Shown piece after piece: positions 12,256 through 20,430 of a stretch of DNA of 64,000 bases; position 1 is the stretch's first letter, and each line of letters opens with the position of its first letter. Made by a program: the position numbers and the translations under genes. The notes beneath the pieces were generated by a model. It saw nothing but the letters and a program-made list of their open reading frames with translations. It had not been told where the DNA came from and did not search any database. The stretch comes from Bimastos eiseni (Eukaryota; Annelida; Clitellata; Crassiclitellata; Lumbricidae), in NCBI GenBank assembly GCA_959347315.1, contig OY365810.1, positions 26,736,585 to 26,800,584 of the forward strand, in the 5' to 3' direction.

Positions 12256-12677
12256 GTGTTAAACAAATCGATGTCGAAGGTGTAACGCTACCTAATATTG
12301 CTTTGTCGAATGTGGATCTAATCGAAGCGGCGAGGAAACTAAATATAAATAATCTCAGAGGAGTATTTCTTAGAGACGAGTTACCGAAGAAGCCCAGGGC
12401 GAACAAGTGCGTTATCCTTAATCTGGACGATTCTGATGGTAAAGGAACGCATTGGACGTGTTGGATGAAGCACGCTAACGTACAAATTTATTTCGACCGC
12501 TACGGACTGCCTCCTCCTACAGAATTGATAAAATATCTACAAAGAACGCTGTTTTACAACAGTCAGCGAATACAACCCAACGGTCAAGTGTATTGCGGCG
12601 ATTTATGTTTGAACGTACTGAAGAAGACGATCTACGATGGTTGTAAATTTCAAGAAGTCATAAACGAATTGCATTAA
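12252..12677 (+). CDS. PRO: Polinton adenain-like cysteine protease
   Basis: Intact 141-residue frame. The likely triad is His67 in GTHWTCW, Asp82 in YFDRYG and Cys115 in QVYCGDLC, the order and context of the adenovirus-protease (C5)/Ulp1-like fold; Gln111, just before the Cys, may help form the oxyanion hole. This family matures capsid proteins in Polintons and adenoviruses. The start ATG overlaps the PolB stop by four bases, suggesting coordinated expression, and is preceded immediately by AATATAAA. It is one of the few genes without a visible lesion. Confidence 0.9.
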   Translation: MSVKQIDVEGVTLPNIALSNVDLIEAARKLNINNLRGVFLRDELPKKPRANKCVILNLDDSDGKGTHWTCWMKHANVQIYFDRYGLPPPTELIKYLQRTLFYNSQRIQPNGQVYCGDLCLNVLKKTIYDGCKFQEVINELH

Positions 12678-12699
12678 ATAATATCACCTATTTAAAAAC

Positions 12700-13724
12700 A
12701 TGCCTGTCGATAAATATGGCCGAACTGATACTTGAGTTTTGGTCAAGTCGAAACTCTAGTCAGTCAAATGAAAACGAATAACACTGATAACGCGAGACTA
12801 TACATGACTGCAGCACCTACCATGACTTCGAATCTAACGACGATAAACGGTTTTACTTACGAAGTTACTGCTAGCGAATATCGCATAGCGGCTGGGTATA
12901 ACTTTGAACCGTGGAAAGCGTTTCAAAATGCTTGTCATTCCTCTGAATGTTGGATAACCGATACAATAACTGATGTTTGGTTACAGATTAAATATCCCGT
13001 TCCTTTGTCTATGTCGGGTTTCTACATCATTGCTAGCACAGTATTTAACACACTTATTACTAGATGGAAAGTTCAAGCGAGTAATGATGGAATAATATTT
13101 ACAGATATTCTAAGTCCTAAAACGGATGTCCTCGATGCAGGAGTTTTGAACAAATTTACATTTCCAGCATCGTCTAGTTACGTTTACTGGCGATTTCATA
13201 TTATATCCACGAGCGATGGGGCGGAATGGACGGGTAATGGGTTGTTACAGTGGATTCCTACTCTTACTGATATCACACTCGGAAGAAAATGTCATGCCAG
13301 TTACGTTCCTAGATTAACTTCGAATACAAGTAATTATGGTTTTGAAGCGAGCGCCACTTCTGAATTTCAAAATAACAAAGCCTTCAATGCGTTGAAAGAG
13401 GAAGGTGAATGGGTGTCTCACGTCAACAGTCAATTCTTTTTAACTATCAAGTGTCCAACAGCTGTAAGAATCTGGAAGATTGGAATGAAAGGAACGAATA
13501 AATCCTCCGAAAGGATTTATGATTGGAGGATAGAAGGAGCTAACAACTCAGGAAGTTGGAATATTTTATACACTGCACCTAATCCTACTTACTTAGGAAA
13601 TACTTATCAAGAATTTTTAATCGATTCCGTAGGAAAATACACATCTTACATGTTTTACTGTAAACAAGCTGAACCGGGCAAGCCTGGATTAAGCGTGATG
13701 CAGTTATTCGTGTACGATGACTAA
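12700..13724 (+). CDS. tandem F5/8C (discoidin-like) domain protein, putative virion attachment protein
   Basis: An open frame covers 12732-13724. The best ATG (12700-12702, after TATTTAAAAAC) begins MPVDKYGRTD but is in another frame, so a frameshift lies near 12730; ATG 12768 is an alternative start. Two related ~130-residue beta domains are visible. The first has PWKAFQNA, WLQIKYP, RWKVQASNDG and a late YVYWRF. The second has NKAFNAL, FFLTIKCP, DWRIEGANNSGSW and a final QLFVYDD. This is the F5/8 type C/discoidin layout (AFD..., W-x-Q/KV-Q-x-SNDG) seen in carbohydrate-binding and phage tail proteins. Binding to host glycans is inferred. Stop TAA lies directly before a hairpin at 13726. Confidence 0.7.
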
Positions 13725-13725
13725 G

Positions 13726-13753
13726 ATTTTCAATGACTATTCTCATTGAAAAT
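13726..13753. terminator. perfect hairpin between two convergent gene ends
   Basis: ATTTTCAATG, an 8-base loop, then CATTGAAAAT: a perfect 10-bp stem. It begins one base after the stop of the plus-strand F5/8C gene (13722-13724) and ends one base before the minus-strand stop (13754-13756). It fills the only convergent junction in the element, so a bidirectional transcript-end signal is the natural reading. Function is inferred. Confidence 0.6.
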
Positions 13754-14037
13754 TTAAACTACAAGTTCAACAACTTCGTTATCTCCAGATACCGCGATAT
13801 ACGGTATGATGTATTCTGGTTTCGTTTCTATCCTCGTTTTCATGAAAGTAAATGTCTTGTGTAGAATATTCTTTTCCAACTTGTCATGCAATGGCCCCTC
13901 CAATACTCTGTCCCGTCCGGTGCCTCTACTGTAATTAGAAAGAAATAACCTACCGTGCCGTATAGATACTGCTTCGTTTTGACTGTGTAAACAACATCTT
14001 CTAAAGTTTAGAAATCGAAAAATTTACGAGTTCCCAT
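13754..14037 (-). pseudogene. small Polinton gene, frame broken
   Basis: Minus-strand ATG at 14037, preceded by ATATTTAAA, opens MGTRKFFDF and then stops. A different frame carries a Cys/His/Arg-rich segment (FRRCCLHSQN, IRHGRLFLSNYSRG) to a stop at 13754. The pieces together would make a protein of about 90 residues. Function is not recognised. Its 3' end abuts the 13726-13753 hairpin and its start lies eight bases after the stop of the next gene upstream. Confidence 0.5.
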
Positions 14038-14045
14038 TTTAAATA

Positions 14046-14382
14046 TTATTTATTATATTTAGATCGGATCTTAATCTCATATTTTTTTCTCCATACTCTT
14101 CCACCGATTGTCTTGTGTGCTCTTGCCGCTTTGAACAATGATGGATACGCTACAACTTCACCCGTTTCCAAGTCTAAGATATCAACAGCTATTGGATTCC
14201 TTCTTATTTCTCTAATAATACATGTACCTTGGATCGATCTCCTTTTGCTCTTTCTCTGGTTTCTTCATCTCTGGAATTATTTCTTACTTGATGAGTACAC
14301 TTATAATTTCAGCTTTTTTCATATAACTCGAGCCTGCTAGCCCATGTTCCTTCATTAGCGATTTCAGTTCTGGGAGTTTCAT
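14046..14382 (-). pseudogene. small DNA-binding-type protein with SAP-like and NUMOD-like modules (broken)
   Basis: Minus-strand ATG at 14382 starts MKLPELKSLMKEHGLAGSSY, a SAP/Rho-N-like helix-turn module also seen at the PolB N-terminus. After a stop and a frame change near 14223, the C-terminal part reads VDILDLETGEVVAYPSL, then FKAARAHKTIGGRVW. That resembles the NUMOD1-type DNA-binding segment of homing-endonuclease-associated proteins (DLETGE-x-YPS-x-KAA). A role in DNA binding or regulation is inferred. TATAAAG lies five bases before the ATG. Confidence 0.55.
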
Positions 14383-14396
14383 GTTCTCTTTATAAT

Positions 14397-14410
14397 AGAA
14401 AATATTTTCT
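14397..14410. terminator. 14-bp perfect palindrome directly after the MCP stop
   Basis: AGAAAATATTTTCT is its own reverse complement and abuts the major capsid protein stop (14411-14413) in the 28-base gap before the next gene. It may mark a transcript end or be a chance AT-rich palindrome. Confidence 0.3.
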
Positions 14411-15625
14411 TTAATATACTACATTCATCTTCTGACCGTCTGATTGAAAGTTTAACAATTTATCTGAAATGACGACTGCATAAGCTTCAGTTCCAGCAGG
14501 GATCGCAGCATTGAAAGTAGCCTTGATCTGGATATCGACAACTGATGACTTTAGCCGTTCAGATTGCTTACTCACATCGAAAACGAATAGCGGGTATAAG
14601 TCTTTGTAGTCAGCCGGAGTGATGTTGCTCTAAGTTACCAACTGGTCCATTGCGTAGAATTTTTCGCTAAAGGTCGCCGCGTCTCTGTAAGCTCTAGAAA
14701 ATTGCTGATTCGGGAATGAGAGGTTGTAGTCGACCGCTGGATATCTTTCCTGGTTCATCATCACATACATGTTCTTGATATCGCAATGATCGAAAATTGA
14801 TGGATTAGCCTCTAGATTGCCGCTTCGATTCGTTTGAAATCCAACTATGATGTACCTGGGTTTTTCTGGCGCTGTCTTTACACTAAGTCGCCAACTAAAC
14901 GTGGCAGATACAGGGACCGTTATAGTATCGCAAAGATGGGCTCGATAGGCTACTGGTAACGTTGCCTTTGCTTCGATCGTTTTATACAGCTGCACTCTTT
15001 CCATGTCAGACGCTTGAACGTGCGGCATAGACCATGAAATTTTACTGAGGTTGACTTTGCCGCCCGCTACCGCATTTGCCCTAAAAACAGCATCGCTGTC
15101 AGGTTTCCGAACGAGAGTTAAAGTCTGAGTCATGCCGTAGACTACCTTATCATAATCCTCACAGAATGAGATACGCATGTCTTATCGCGACACCCGTGTT
15201 ATCGTTTATAACAGCAGTGGCGGCTGTGTCTTTAGTCCATAATTGGTTAAGTCCCTGAGCAAGAGCAAAGTCATTGGGATATTTCAGCAAGCCCAGCATA
15301 GTTGTGGCTTGTCCGGGATGAAACACGCTTTCTATTTCTTGATTCGATAAGGAATACGACATTTGACTGAAGAGATGCATGAGGCCGTTGTTGGCTAAAG
15401 CTGCAGCGTCGACATCATCGTAAAAGGTTCCATCCGCTTTAGTCAGTTTACCTTCAAATAGCAGGTATGACTCGGAGGGATGGCTGAAGATATCTTGAAG
15501 TTCGATATTTATGCGAATTTTCCCAGTGTTAAGATTCGCCTCCGCCATAGTTCATGAAATTCATATCTCTCAATTCCCTCGTCTATAATAGTATTTTCAG
15601 TAAATCTTAGAATATCTGACTGCAT
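14411..15625 (-). pseudogene. MCP: Polinton major capsid protein (double jelly-roll type), broken
   Basis: The minus-strand reading starts at ATG 15625 (after TATATTAAAAA) with MQSDILRFTENTIIDEG. It changes frame near 15550 to the 15548-15159 frame (NQEIESVFHPGQATTMLGLL), changes again near 15165 to the 15178-14630 frame (FCEDYDKVVYG, APEKPRYIIVGFQT, YPAVDYNLSFPNQQFSRAY), crosses a TAG at 14630, and ends in YAVVISDK... at 14411. The joint near 15165 appears to have lost a short segment as well as the frame. Total about 400 residues, as expected for the polintovirus MCP that forms hexameric capsomers. No intact protein can be made from this copy. Confidence 0.9.
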
Positions 15626-15649
15626 TTTTTAATATAACAAGATTTTATT

Positions 15650-16111
15650 TTAAGCAAACTTCATTCCAGATCCACTCACCACATCTCGGATCGATATGGC
15701 ACCGCCGTTACCAGACAGTAAATTATTTATATTCGCCGAAGGGTGGGGATATATTAAATTCTGTAACGTTTCCTTACTCTTTTGACTAAGTGTCGTATTT
15801 CCATGGGGAGTTATTAACCCCTTTAACAAATCCTCGCTCCGTTGGCTAAATACAGGCGGTGGTAGATTAAACATCTTTGCCGCTGCTTTTGCTCGCTTTC
15901 CAGCATTAATAGCAACGGTCTTTCCAACATCTATGGCCTTTTTTCCAATCTCCGTCGCAGCTTCTTTCCCGGCACTTAATGCAGTTGATGCTACCTGTCT
16001 TGCAGTATTCGAGGATAACATTCTTTTGAAAAATCCTGATATCGTGTCAAATATTCCATCGACTCCTACAACGTATCTTTTAGCAAATCTTCTCTTAGTT
16101 ATGACAATCAT
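15650..16111 (-). CDS. Ala-rich basic Polinton protein, possibly minor virion component
   Basis: Intact 153-residue frame from ATG 16111, preceded directly by AATTATAAA. The N-terminus is basic (KRRFAKRY) and is followed by a hydrophobic GIFDTISGFFKRM patch. A long Ala/Lys amphipathic helix (about residues 36-82) leads to PPPVFSQRSEDLLKGLI. The C-terminus is Gly/Ser-rich and ends SGSGMKFA. It sits directly upstream of the MCP gene on the same strand. The layout recalls small basic or membrane-active virion proteins such as adenovirus pVI/pX, but that is an analogy only; no family is assigned. An AATAAA lies just after its stop. Confidence 0.65.
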   Translation of the reverse strand: MIVITKRRFAKRYVVGVDGIFDTISGFFKRMLSSNTARQVASTALSAGKEAATEIGKKAIDVGKTVAINAGKRAKAAAKMFNLPPPVFSQRSEDLLKGLITPHGNTTLSQKSKETLQNLIYPHPSANINNLLSGNGGAISIRDVVSGSGMKFA

Positions 16112-16134
16112 TTTATAATTGCATCATTAAATTT

Positions 16135-17013
16135 TTATAGCATAACACAATTTATCACATTTTGCCTAAGTAACTCATCGCAGATACCGACTATCTCGTT
16201 TCTTAATCCACCATTTCCCGCTATGAAGCTAGCCATTCGTAGTTCCAACATGTCCATTAGCGCATCGGGGTCTTGTGGAAGAACTACGACATCTTCGCCC
16301 GTTGAGAACCTCCCTTTCCACATCGAGAGCAATGGCTTAATGATTTTATTATATTTTATACATCTAGACGATTTGGGCTTATTCGGATTATTAGGTACAT
16401 ACAAGGCGCCCGTCGATTCAAGAATTTTCAAGTACACGTCCAGATCGTTTTGACTGTATATCGACTCGTTTGGTTCCTTCATCGTCATCAATTCCCATAG
16501 CCCTGGAGTTCCCTTGTAGGTGTTATTGCCAGTAGATATATCGTCTCCTTCGATTGAAATTGGATAGTTTCCGATGATAAAACCCCCATCTCTAGAGTGT
16601 ATTCCGAAGGTCGTGTCCGTCAACTTTTTATTCGCAGCGTATTCTTTTAAATATTTTTTGGCAATATCACCTAATTCCAAGGTTCTAATATCTGAAACGG
16701 GATCGTCCGCAAACACGACTGTTGAGGGATATTGTGGGAATTGAATCGCTTTCAACGATGTCGATAGTGATGCCGGCAATGCTCGAAGAGCTGTAGAAGT
16801 CGCCGTAGGGCTCTCCTCAATCGCGCCTAATTTTTTAGGTAGTCCAGACTGCGAGTCGATTATGGATTTGTACGCCTTTATCAATTCCCGCTGAAGTCCA
16901 ATGTCCCCTAATTTCTCAGATAACGAGTCTTGTCTAATATTTTGCATCATCTTGAGAAAATTCTCAACGATAAAGTCTCGTTTGGCTGGGTCCTGAATTT
17001 TTAGAAACAACAT
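16135..17013 (-). CDS. conserved Polinton protein with GTPGLWEL motif, function unknown
   Basis: ATG 17013-17011, preceded by AACTTAAAA, starts MLFLKIQDPAKRDFIVENFL and gives 293 residues; the frame stays open 60 bases upstream but without a better start. The first ~65 residues look helical/coiled-coil, followed by a Ser/Thr/Pro linker. A conserved core has GNYPISIEGDDI, KGTPGLWELM and IYSQNDLDVYLKIL, then a basic SSRCIKYNKIIKPLL patch. I recognise this as a protein family repeatedly found in animal Polintons, without a known activity. It is intact here. It lies in the morphogenetic block between the Ala-rich protein and a broken membrane-type gene. Confidence 0.75.
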   Translation of the reverse strand: MLFLKIQDPAKRDFIVENFLKMMQNIRQDSLSEKLGDIGLQRELIKAYKSIIDSQSGLPKKLGAIEESPTATSTALRALPASLSTSLKAIQFPQYPSTVVFADDPVSDIRTLELGDIAKKYLKEYAANKKLTDTTFGIHSRDGGFIIGNYPISIEGDDISTGNNTYKGTPGLWELMTMKEPNESIYSQNDLDVYLKILESTGALYVPNNPNKPKSSRCIKYNKIIKPLLSMWKGRFSTGEDVVVLPQDPDALMDMLELRMASFIAGNGGLRNEIVGICDELLRQNVINCVML

Positions 17014-17080
17014 TTTTAAGTTGGAAACATAATATTTAAACGTAAAAATGTAAAAACGTAAATAAACGTTCACTTTGTAT

Positions 17081-17597
17081 TCAATTCGTTTTGCCTAAGT
17101 GTTTCGTCGCTTCATCTATGTTGATATTGGTTTTACTCCCAACCTCTTCCTTCATCTAGTTAAATTTCTCGAATTCACTCAGAATAACGGAATATTCCAA
17201 GTCTGAGATATTATTATCATCTAGGGCTTTTGAAACGAGGTCGCTGATCGAATTGAGTTTCCCTCAGCTATAGTCCTGATCTTTGCATGTTTTTCTTGCC
17301 GCAGCGATAATATTCGGCGGACTTGGGTAGATATCAGAGATAGTGCTCCAGCTCTGGCGGATAAAGATACCACGATGATAGCGGCAGGTGCAGCTACGAT
17401 GGAACTTAGAAACTTACACCTAATACGCTGAGTCCCGAAGATGTAAGGTTTAACAAACCTCCCAACGCTTCAACTACTTTAGCAACCTTTTGATATTTTT
17501 TACAGATTATTTCTCTCTTTTCACGTTCTCATAAGATTTCCTGTTGAATTTCAAATATTTTCTAAAGGCGATAAGTGTCTGCTTTGTTCAATTTCAT
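17081..17597 (-). pseudogene. Polinton membrane-type protein remnant (broken)
   Basis: From ATG 17597 (after TGTTATAAA) the minus strand starts MKLNKADTYR and then meets several stops and frame changes. Readable pieces are KYQKVAKVVEALGGLLNLTS, a hydrophobic Ala/Ile/Val stretch, EKHAKIRTIAEGKLNSISDL (frame change inside), NNISDLEYSVILSEFEKF and MKEEVGSKT. This alternation of charged helices around a hydrophobic hairpin fits a small membrane protein recurring in animal Polintons. Function is unknown. At least four lesions. Confidence 0.55.
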
Positions 17598-17637
17598 TTT
17601 ATAACATCAAAGAATATTTTTTAAATGGAATTCAATT

Positions 17638-18195
17638 TTATTCGTATTTCACATAACATAACGAGTCTCCTTCGTTTATGGTGACAGTTCTAAGATCTCT
17701 AAAATTCTTAATATCGAGTAAAATTTCTTCTGCGAATCCAGTAACGGTTTCGCTTAGCAGGCAACACCCCGCTTCTATAAATTCCGGATGGAGCGAAATT
17801 TTACATGATCCTTTCGTCATTCGGACACCTAACCCTAACGGTAAAACAACCGTCTCTTGTGAATGAATAGTTATCTCTTTTTGAGCAAAAAACTCCCACC
17901 TTAGACAGCTCATTTGTCTTTGAGGCCTATACTTGGCATCCCACATACTTTCACACGCCTTCCACCTGACGGATCTATTGACATATATAGCCCCACCCGT
18001 TCCGGTGACTTTATCAATTACTTTAGAACCAGCCGCTGCACCTACTCCTGTTAATGCACCCGTTGCTAAGCTCGGTAATACGCTAGATAGTAGGAATTTG
18101 CCAGCAGTTGCAAGAAACGGTAACATAGCACCGATGAAGCCGCCTTCGACTTTAGCGTTATGTATTAATTGCGTTTTACTCATTTTTAGAGTCAT
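17638..18195 (-). CDS. hydrophobic Gly/Ala-rich protein with dUTPase-like C-terminal half
   Basis: Intact 185-residue frame. Residues 17-60 form a long hydrophobic Gly/Ala segment (GGFIGAMLPFLATAGKFLLS onwards) ending in VTGTGG. After a basic/Trp-rich region, residues 105-185 read like a compact beta barrel: VVLPLGLGVRMTKGSCKISL, then ETVTGFAEEILLDIKN and INEGDSLCYVKYE. The spacing (PxGxG..., TVTGFxEEI.L..N, GD.L..V) resembles the trimeric dUTPase fold, but the Asp/Tyr/Arg catalytic pattern is not evident. A structural virion role is as likely as an enzyme. The start ATG overlaps the upstream gene's TGA as ATGA; ATG 18183 is an alternative. Confidence 0.6.
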   Translation of the reverse strand: MTLKMSKTQLIHNAKVEGGFIGAMLPFLATAGKFLLSSVLPSLATGALTGVGAAAGSKVIDKVTGTGGAIYVNRSVRWKACESMWDAKYRPQRQMSCLRWEFFAQKEITIHSQETVVLPLGLGVRMTKGSCKISLHPEFIEAGCCLLSETVTGFAEEILLDIKNFRDLRTVTINEGDSLCYVKYE

Positions 18196-18383
18196 GCCGC
18201 TCCACCCTGATACGCTTTGGTTAGTTTATTGAGTTGTGCTTGGGTATGAGCTAGCACATGCTCTCCGTTTAAATCGCTGTGCTTTAATCCAATACTAACA
18301 CCTGTTCCCGCTTGTAGCGATCTTTTAATTTTATCTTTTTGTCCTTCTAAACTATTGACTTTGACGTTCGTGTATCGACTCAT
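18192..18383 (-). CDS. 63-residue conserved small Polinton protein
   Basis: Intact frame from ATG 18383, preceded by TTATATAAA. Starts MSRYTNVKVNSLEGQKDKIK, with a mid segment VSIGLKHSDLNGEHVLAHTQ and a final LNKLTKAYQGG. I recognise the pattern (RYTNVKVN..EGQK.K, L.H.DL.GE.V...T..Q...L.KAY) as a small protein common in animal Polintons. In some it may be joined to the following hydrophobic gene. Here the two overlap by four bases (ATGA). Function unknown. Confidence 0.7.
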   Translation of the reverse strand: MSRYTNVKVNSLEGQKDKIKRSLQAGTGVSIGLKHSDLNGEHVLAHTQAQLNKLTKAYQGGAA

Positions 18384-18406
18384 TTTATATAAAACTACAA
18401 AAACTT

Positions 18407-19177
18407 TTAAGCTTCTCTAATATGAAACCGTATCGATAATTCCTCACCTCGCAGATTAATTAGTTTACCATTCTGATCGGTGAGAGTCGTTTCCATTGTC
18501 GAAATCGTAGATAGGGCGATTGGAAGATGATCAAATTTCTCGGCGTTTCAATTACCTTATAGCCAGGCCCTACATTCAGGAAGAAGGAATAGATAATGTT
18601 ATCTGTATTTCCATTGCTATAAGATGCTCCGATGATATCGCTCGTTACCCTCAGATTACTAACACTCATTATGTCCACTATATTCTCTGATTCTTGATAT
18701 CCCTCGGTATATCGCCACCTATTGAAACCGAGGACTTTTCCGATAGAGTTATACGCATAGAAATCAATTATGTAATTCTCCGCTATATGCAAAACTGTCT
18801 TTAACGTATTGCTGTTTGCTTCTATCTTAATATTGTATGCTTCGTTAACCATATCATAATGCTCATTTTCTTTCATGCTTCTCTGCACGTATTCGTTAAT
18901 ATCTGTAATTTCATAACAGCCTTCAGGGATGGTTACAGTAGCCCACATACCTCCACGATTCGAAGAGCTACTGTTAGTCGCAATCTGGAAAATATGTTTC
19001 CAGATTGACCAGAGCCATTTCATACTTTTTATCTTTATCAAACTGAATCAGCGGATTGAACCGCGTCCTTATTTGCGAAGTCTTGTCACTTAATAATATG
19101 TAAAACGATAACTTTGGCTCCGTGTAACGAGCAGTCCTTTCGGTGTTGTCTGCAATCTTTTGTAGAATCGATTCCAT
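18407..19177 (-). pseudogene. Polinton penton-type minor capsid protein (broken)
   Basis: From ATG 19177 (after TAATTTAAAA) the frame reads MESILQKIADNTER, then DKDKKYEMALVNLETYFPDC. Frame changes near 19000 lead into the 19041-18460 frame with TIPEGCYEITDINEYVQRSM, VLGFNRWRY and SFFLNVGPGYKVIETPRNLI. A last change near 18520 leads to the true C-terminal end at 18407, which contains LTDQNGKLINLRGEEL. This matches the single-jelly-roll minor capsid (penton) protein of Polintons, which would occupy the five-fold vertices. About 255 residues in total, at least two frameshifts. Confidence 0.8.
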
Positions 19178-19199
19178 TTTTAAATTAGCAAAGATTTAT

Positions 19200-19947
19200 T
19201 TATAATGGAATGTAGAATTCATCAAAACCGCATCTATACTTTCCGTTATTCTTATTACTAGAGTGATCTATCACTACAAAACCGTGAGGTTGCTTCCAGG
19301 CTCTTTGACATGGTTTCTTAAACTCATCCTTAGACATGTCTGTGCTGACGTGTAGATGTGATCAATATTTTTCAAGTCTTGGGGAAACAAACAGATAAAG
19401 TTTGCATTGTCTCTAATTGTCTGTCTCGGTAGTTTGAAATAATTCTGTGCTGGATAGAAACAGTCGACGTTGCTATGCCTCCCTCGGATGTAATAAGTCT
19501 CGCTTTTATTCTGCTTTTCCAACTAAGTCGTCGAAAATATAAGGTTCTTCTTGTCACGGTTCAAATCACTCGGGTCTGGCACGTCTTCTGCTGATTCAAA
19601 GAACTGGGAAGAAAGATCAGATGTTTTAACCAATTGTTTTGCCATTTCCTAAACGATAAATGCTGATGAAAGATTTTTTCTCATGATCTCATCTTGAATA
19701 TCAAATAACCAGACGATGGATTCTTTAGACATTTTTTCTTCGAATGCTTTTTTTCAGAATTTTATACTCTGGTTGAAAGAGAGACCTTCCGAATACTTGC
19801 ATATTGTCGTAATCTAACCATCTGGGTCTTAGAAGCAGGTTCAAAAATAAAGTCGTCTTACCACATCCAGACTTTCCTACGATTAACCCTCTTATACTTC
19901 TAGGTAAAAGAGGGTTATTAAGTCTCTTGGATAATATGTCGTTCCAT
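19200..19947 (-). pseudogene. ATP: Polinton FtsK/HerA-type genome-packaging ATPase (broken)
   Basis: Minus-strand ATG at 19947 is followed almost at once by a frame change. The next frame has Walker A GLIVGKSGCGKTT (about 19885). After further changes near 19755 and a TAG near 19648, the Walker B-like NLIFDDLV is visible, then YIRGRHSNVDCFYPAQNYFK and NANFICLFPQDLKNIDHIY in the 19522-19274 frame. A last change near 19355 leads to the C-terminus at 19200. This is the A32-like/FtsK-HerA packaging ATPase of Polintons, expected at about 240 residues. Five or more lesions make it dead. Confidence 0.9.
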
Positions 19948-19995
19948 AATAAAATTTTTTTACTTACATTTTAAATATATCTAATTGTATTAAAA
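19948..19995. promoter_or_regulatory. divergent AT-rich promoter region
   Basis: Only 48 bases separate the divergent ATPase (minus) and zinc-ribbon/PLA2 (plus) start codons. The sequence is almost purely A/T (TTTTTTTACTTACATTTTAA, then ATATATCTAATTGTATTAAAA) and must hold both promoters if each gene has its own. The plus-strand ATG is directly preceded by GTATTAAAA. Confidence 0.5.
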
Positions 19996-20430
19996 ATGTA
20001 TTGCGTAAAGTGTAAAACTCATACTGAAACCAAAAATATTCAAAATGTTATAACGAAGAATGGAAGGTCGATGATTAGAGGCACGTGTGATGTTTGTGGA
20101 AAAACAAAGACTCAATTCGTGAAAGCTGTAGAAGGTGGGGATCTAGTTGGGTCTCTAAATTCAGTAACTAGCGATATTAAATTACTGTGGGCTAAATTTC
20201 CAGGTGAGATGCACTTGCCGGGACATCAGTTTACAAGACCAGGATCTAGACTAGATTTGAGATTGAATCCTGATGGAACTCCTGAAGATTGGTCGAAACC
20301 CGTTGATTGAGTCGATAACGCTGCATATTATCATGATTTAGCTTACAACCAGCACGCGGATACGGCTTCTAGGAATATCGCCGACAGAGCAATGATTAAT
20401 GAATTGAATAATATACATTTTGGAAAAAAG
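19996..20430 (+). pseudogene. zinc-ribbon plus PLA2-like domain protein (one stop)
   Basis: Starts MYCVKCKTHTETKN, with CVKC and a second pair CDVC about 25 residues later forming a zinc ribbon. After a linker, the segment MHLPGHQFTRPGSRLD resembles the calcium-loop region of parvovirus-type phospholipase A2 domains. After an in-frame TGA (20308-20310), the catalytic-type YYHDLAYNQH and RNIADRAM helix follow. In virions such domains are thought to act on membranes during entry; activity here is inferred only. The reading frame continues without a break into the integrase core, so the original gene boundary has been lost. Confidence 0.6.
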
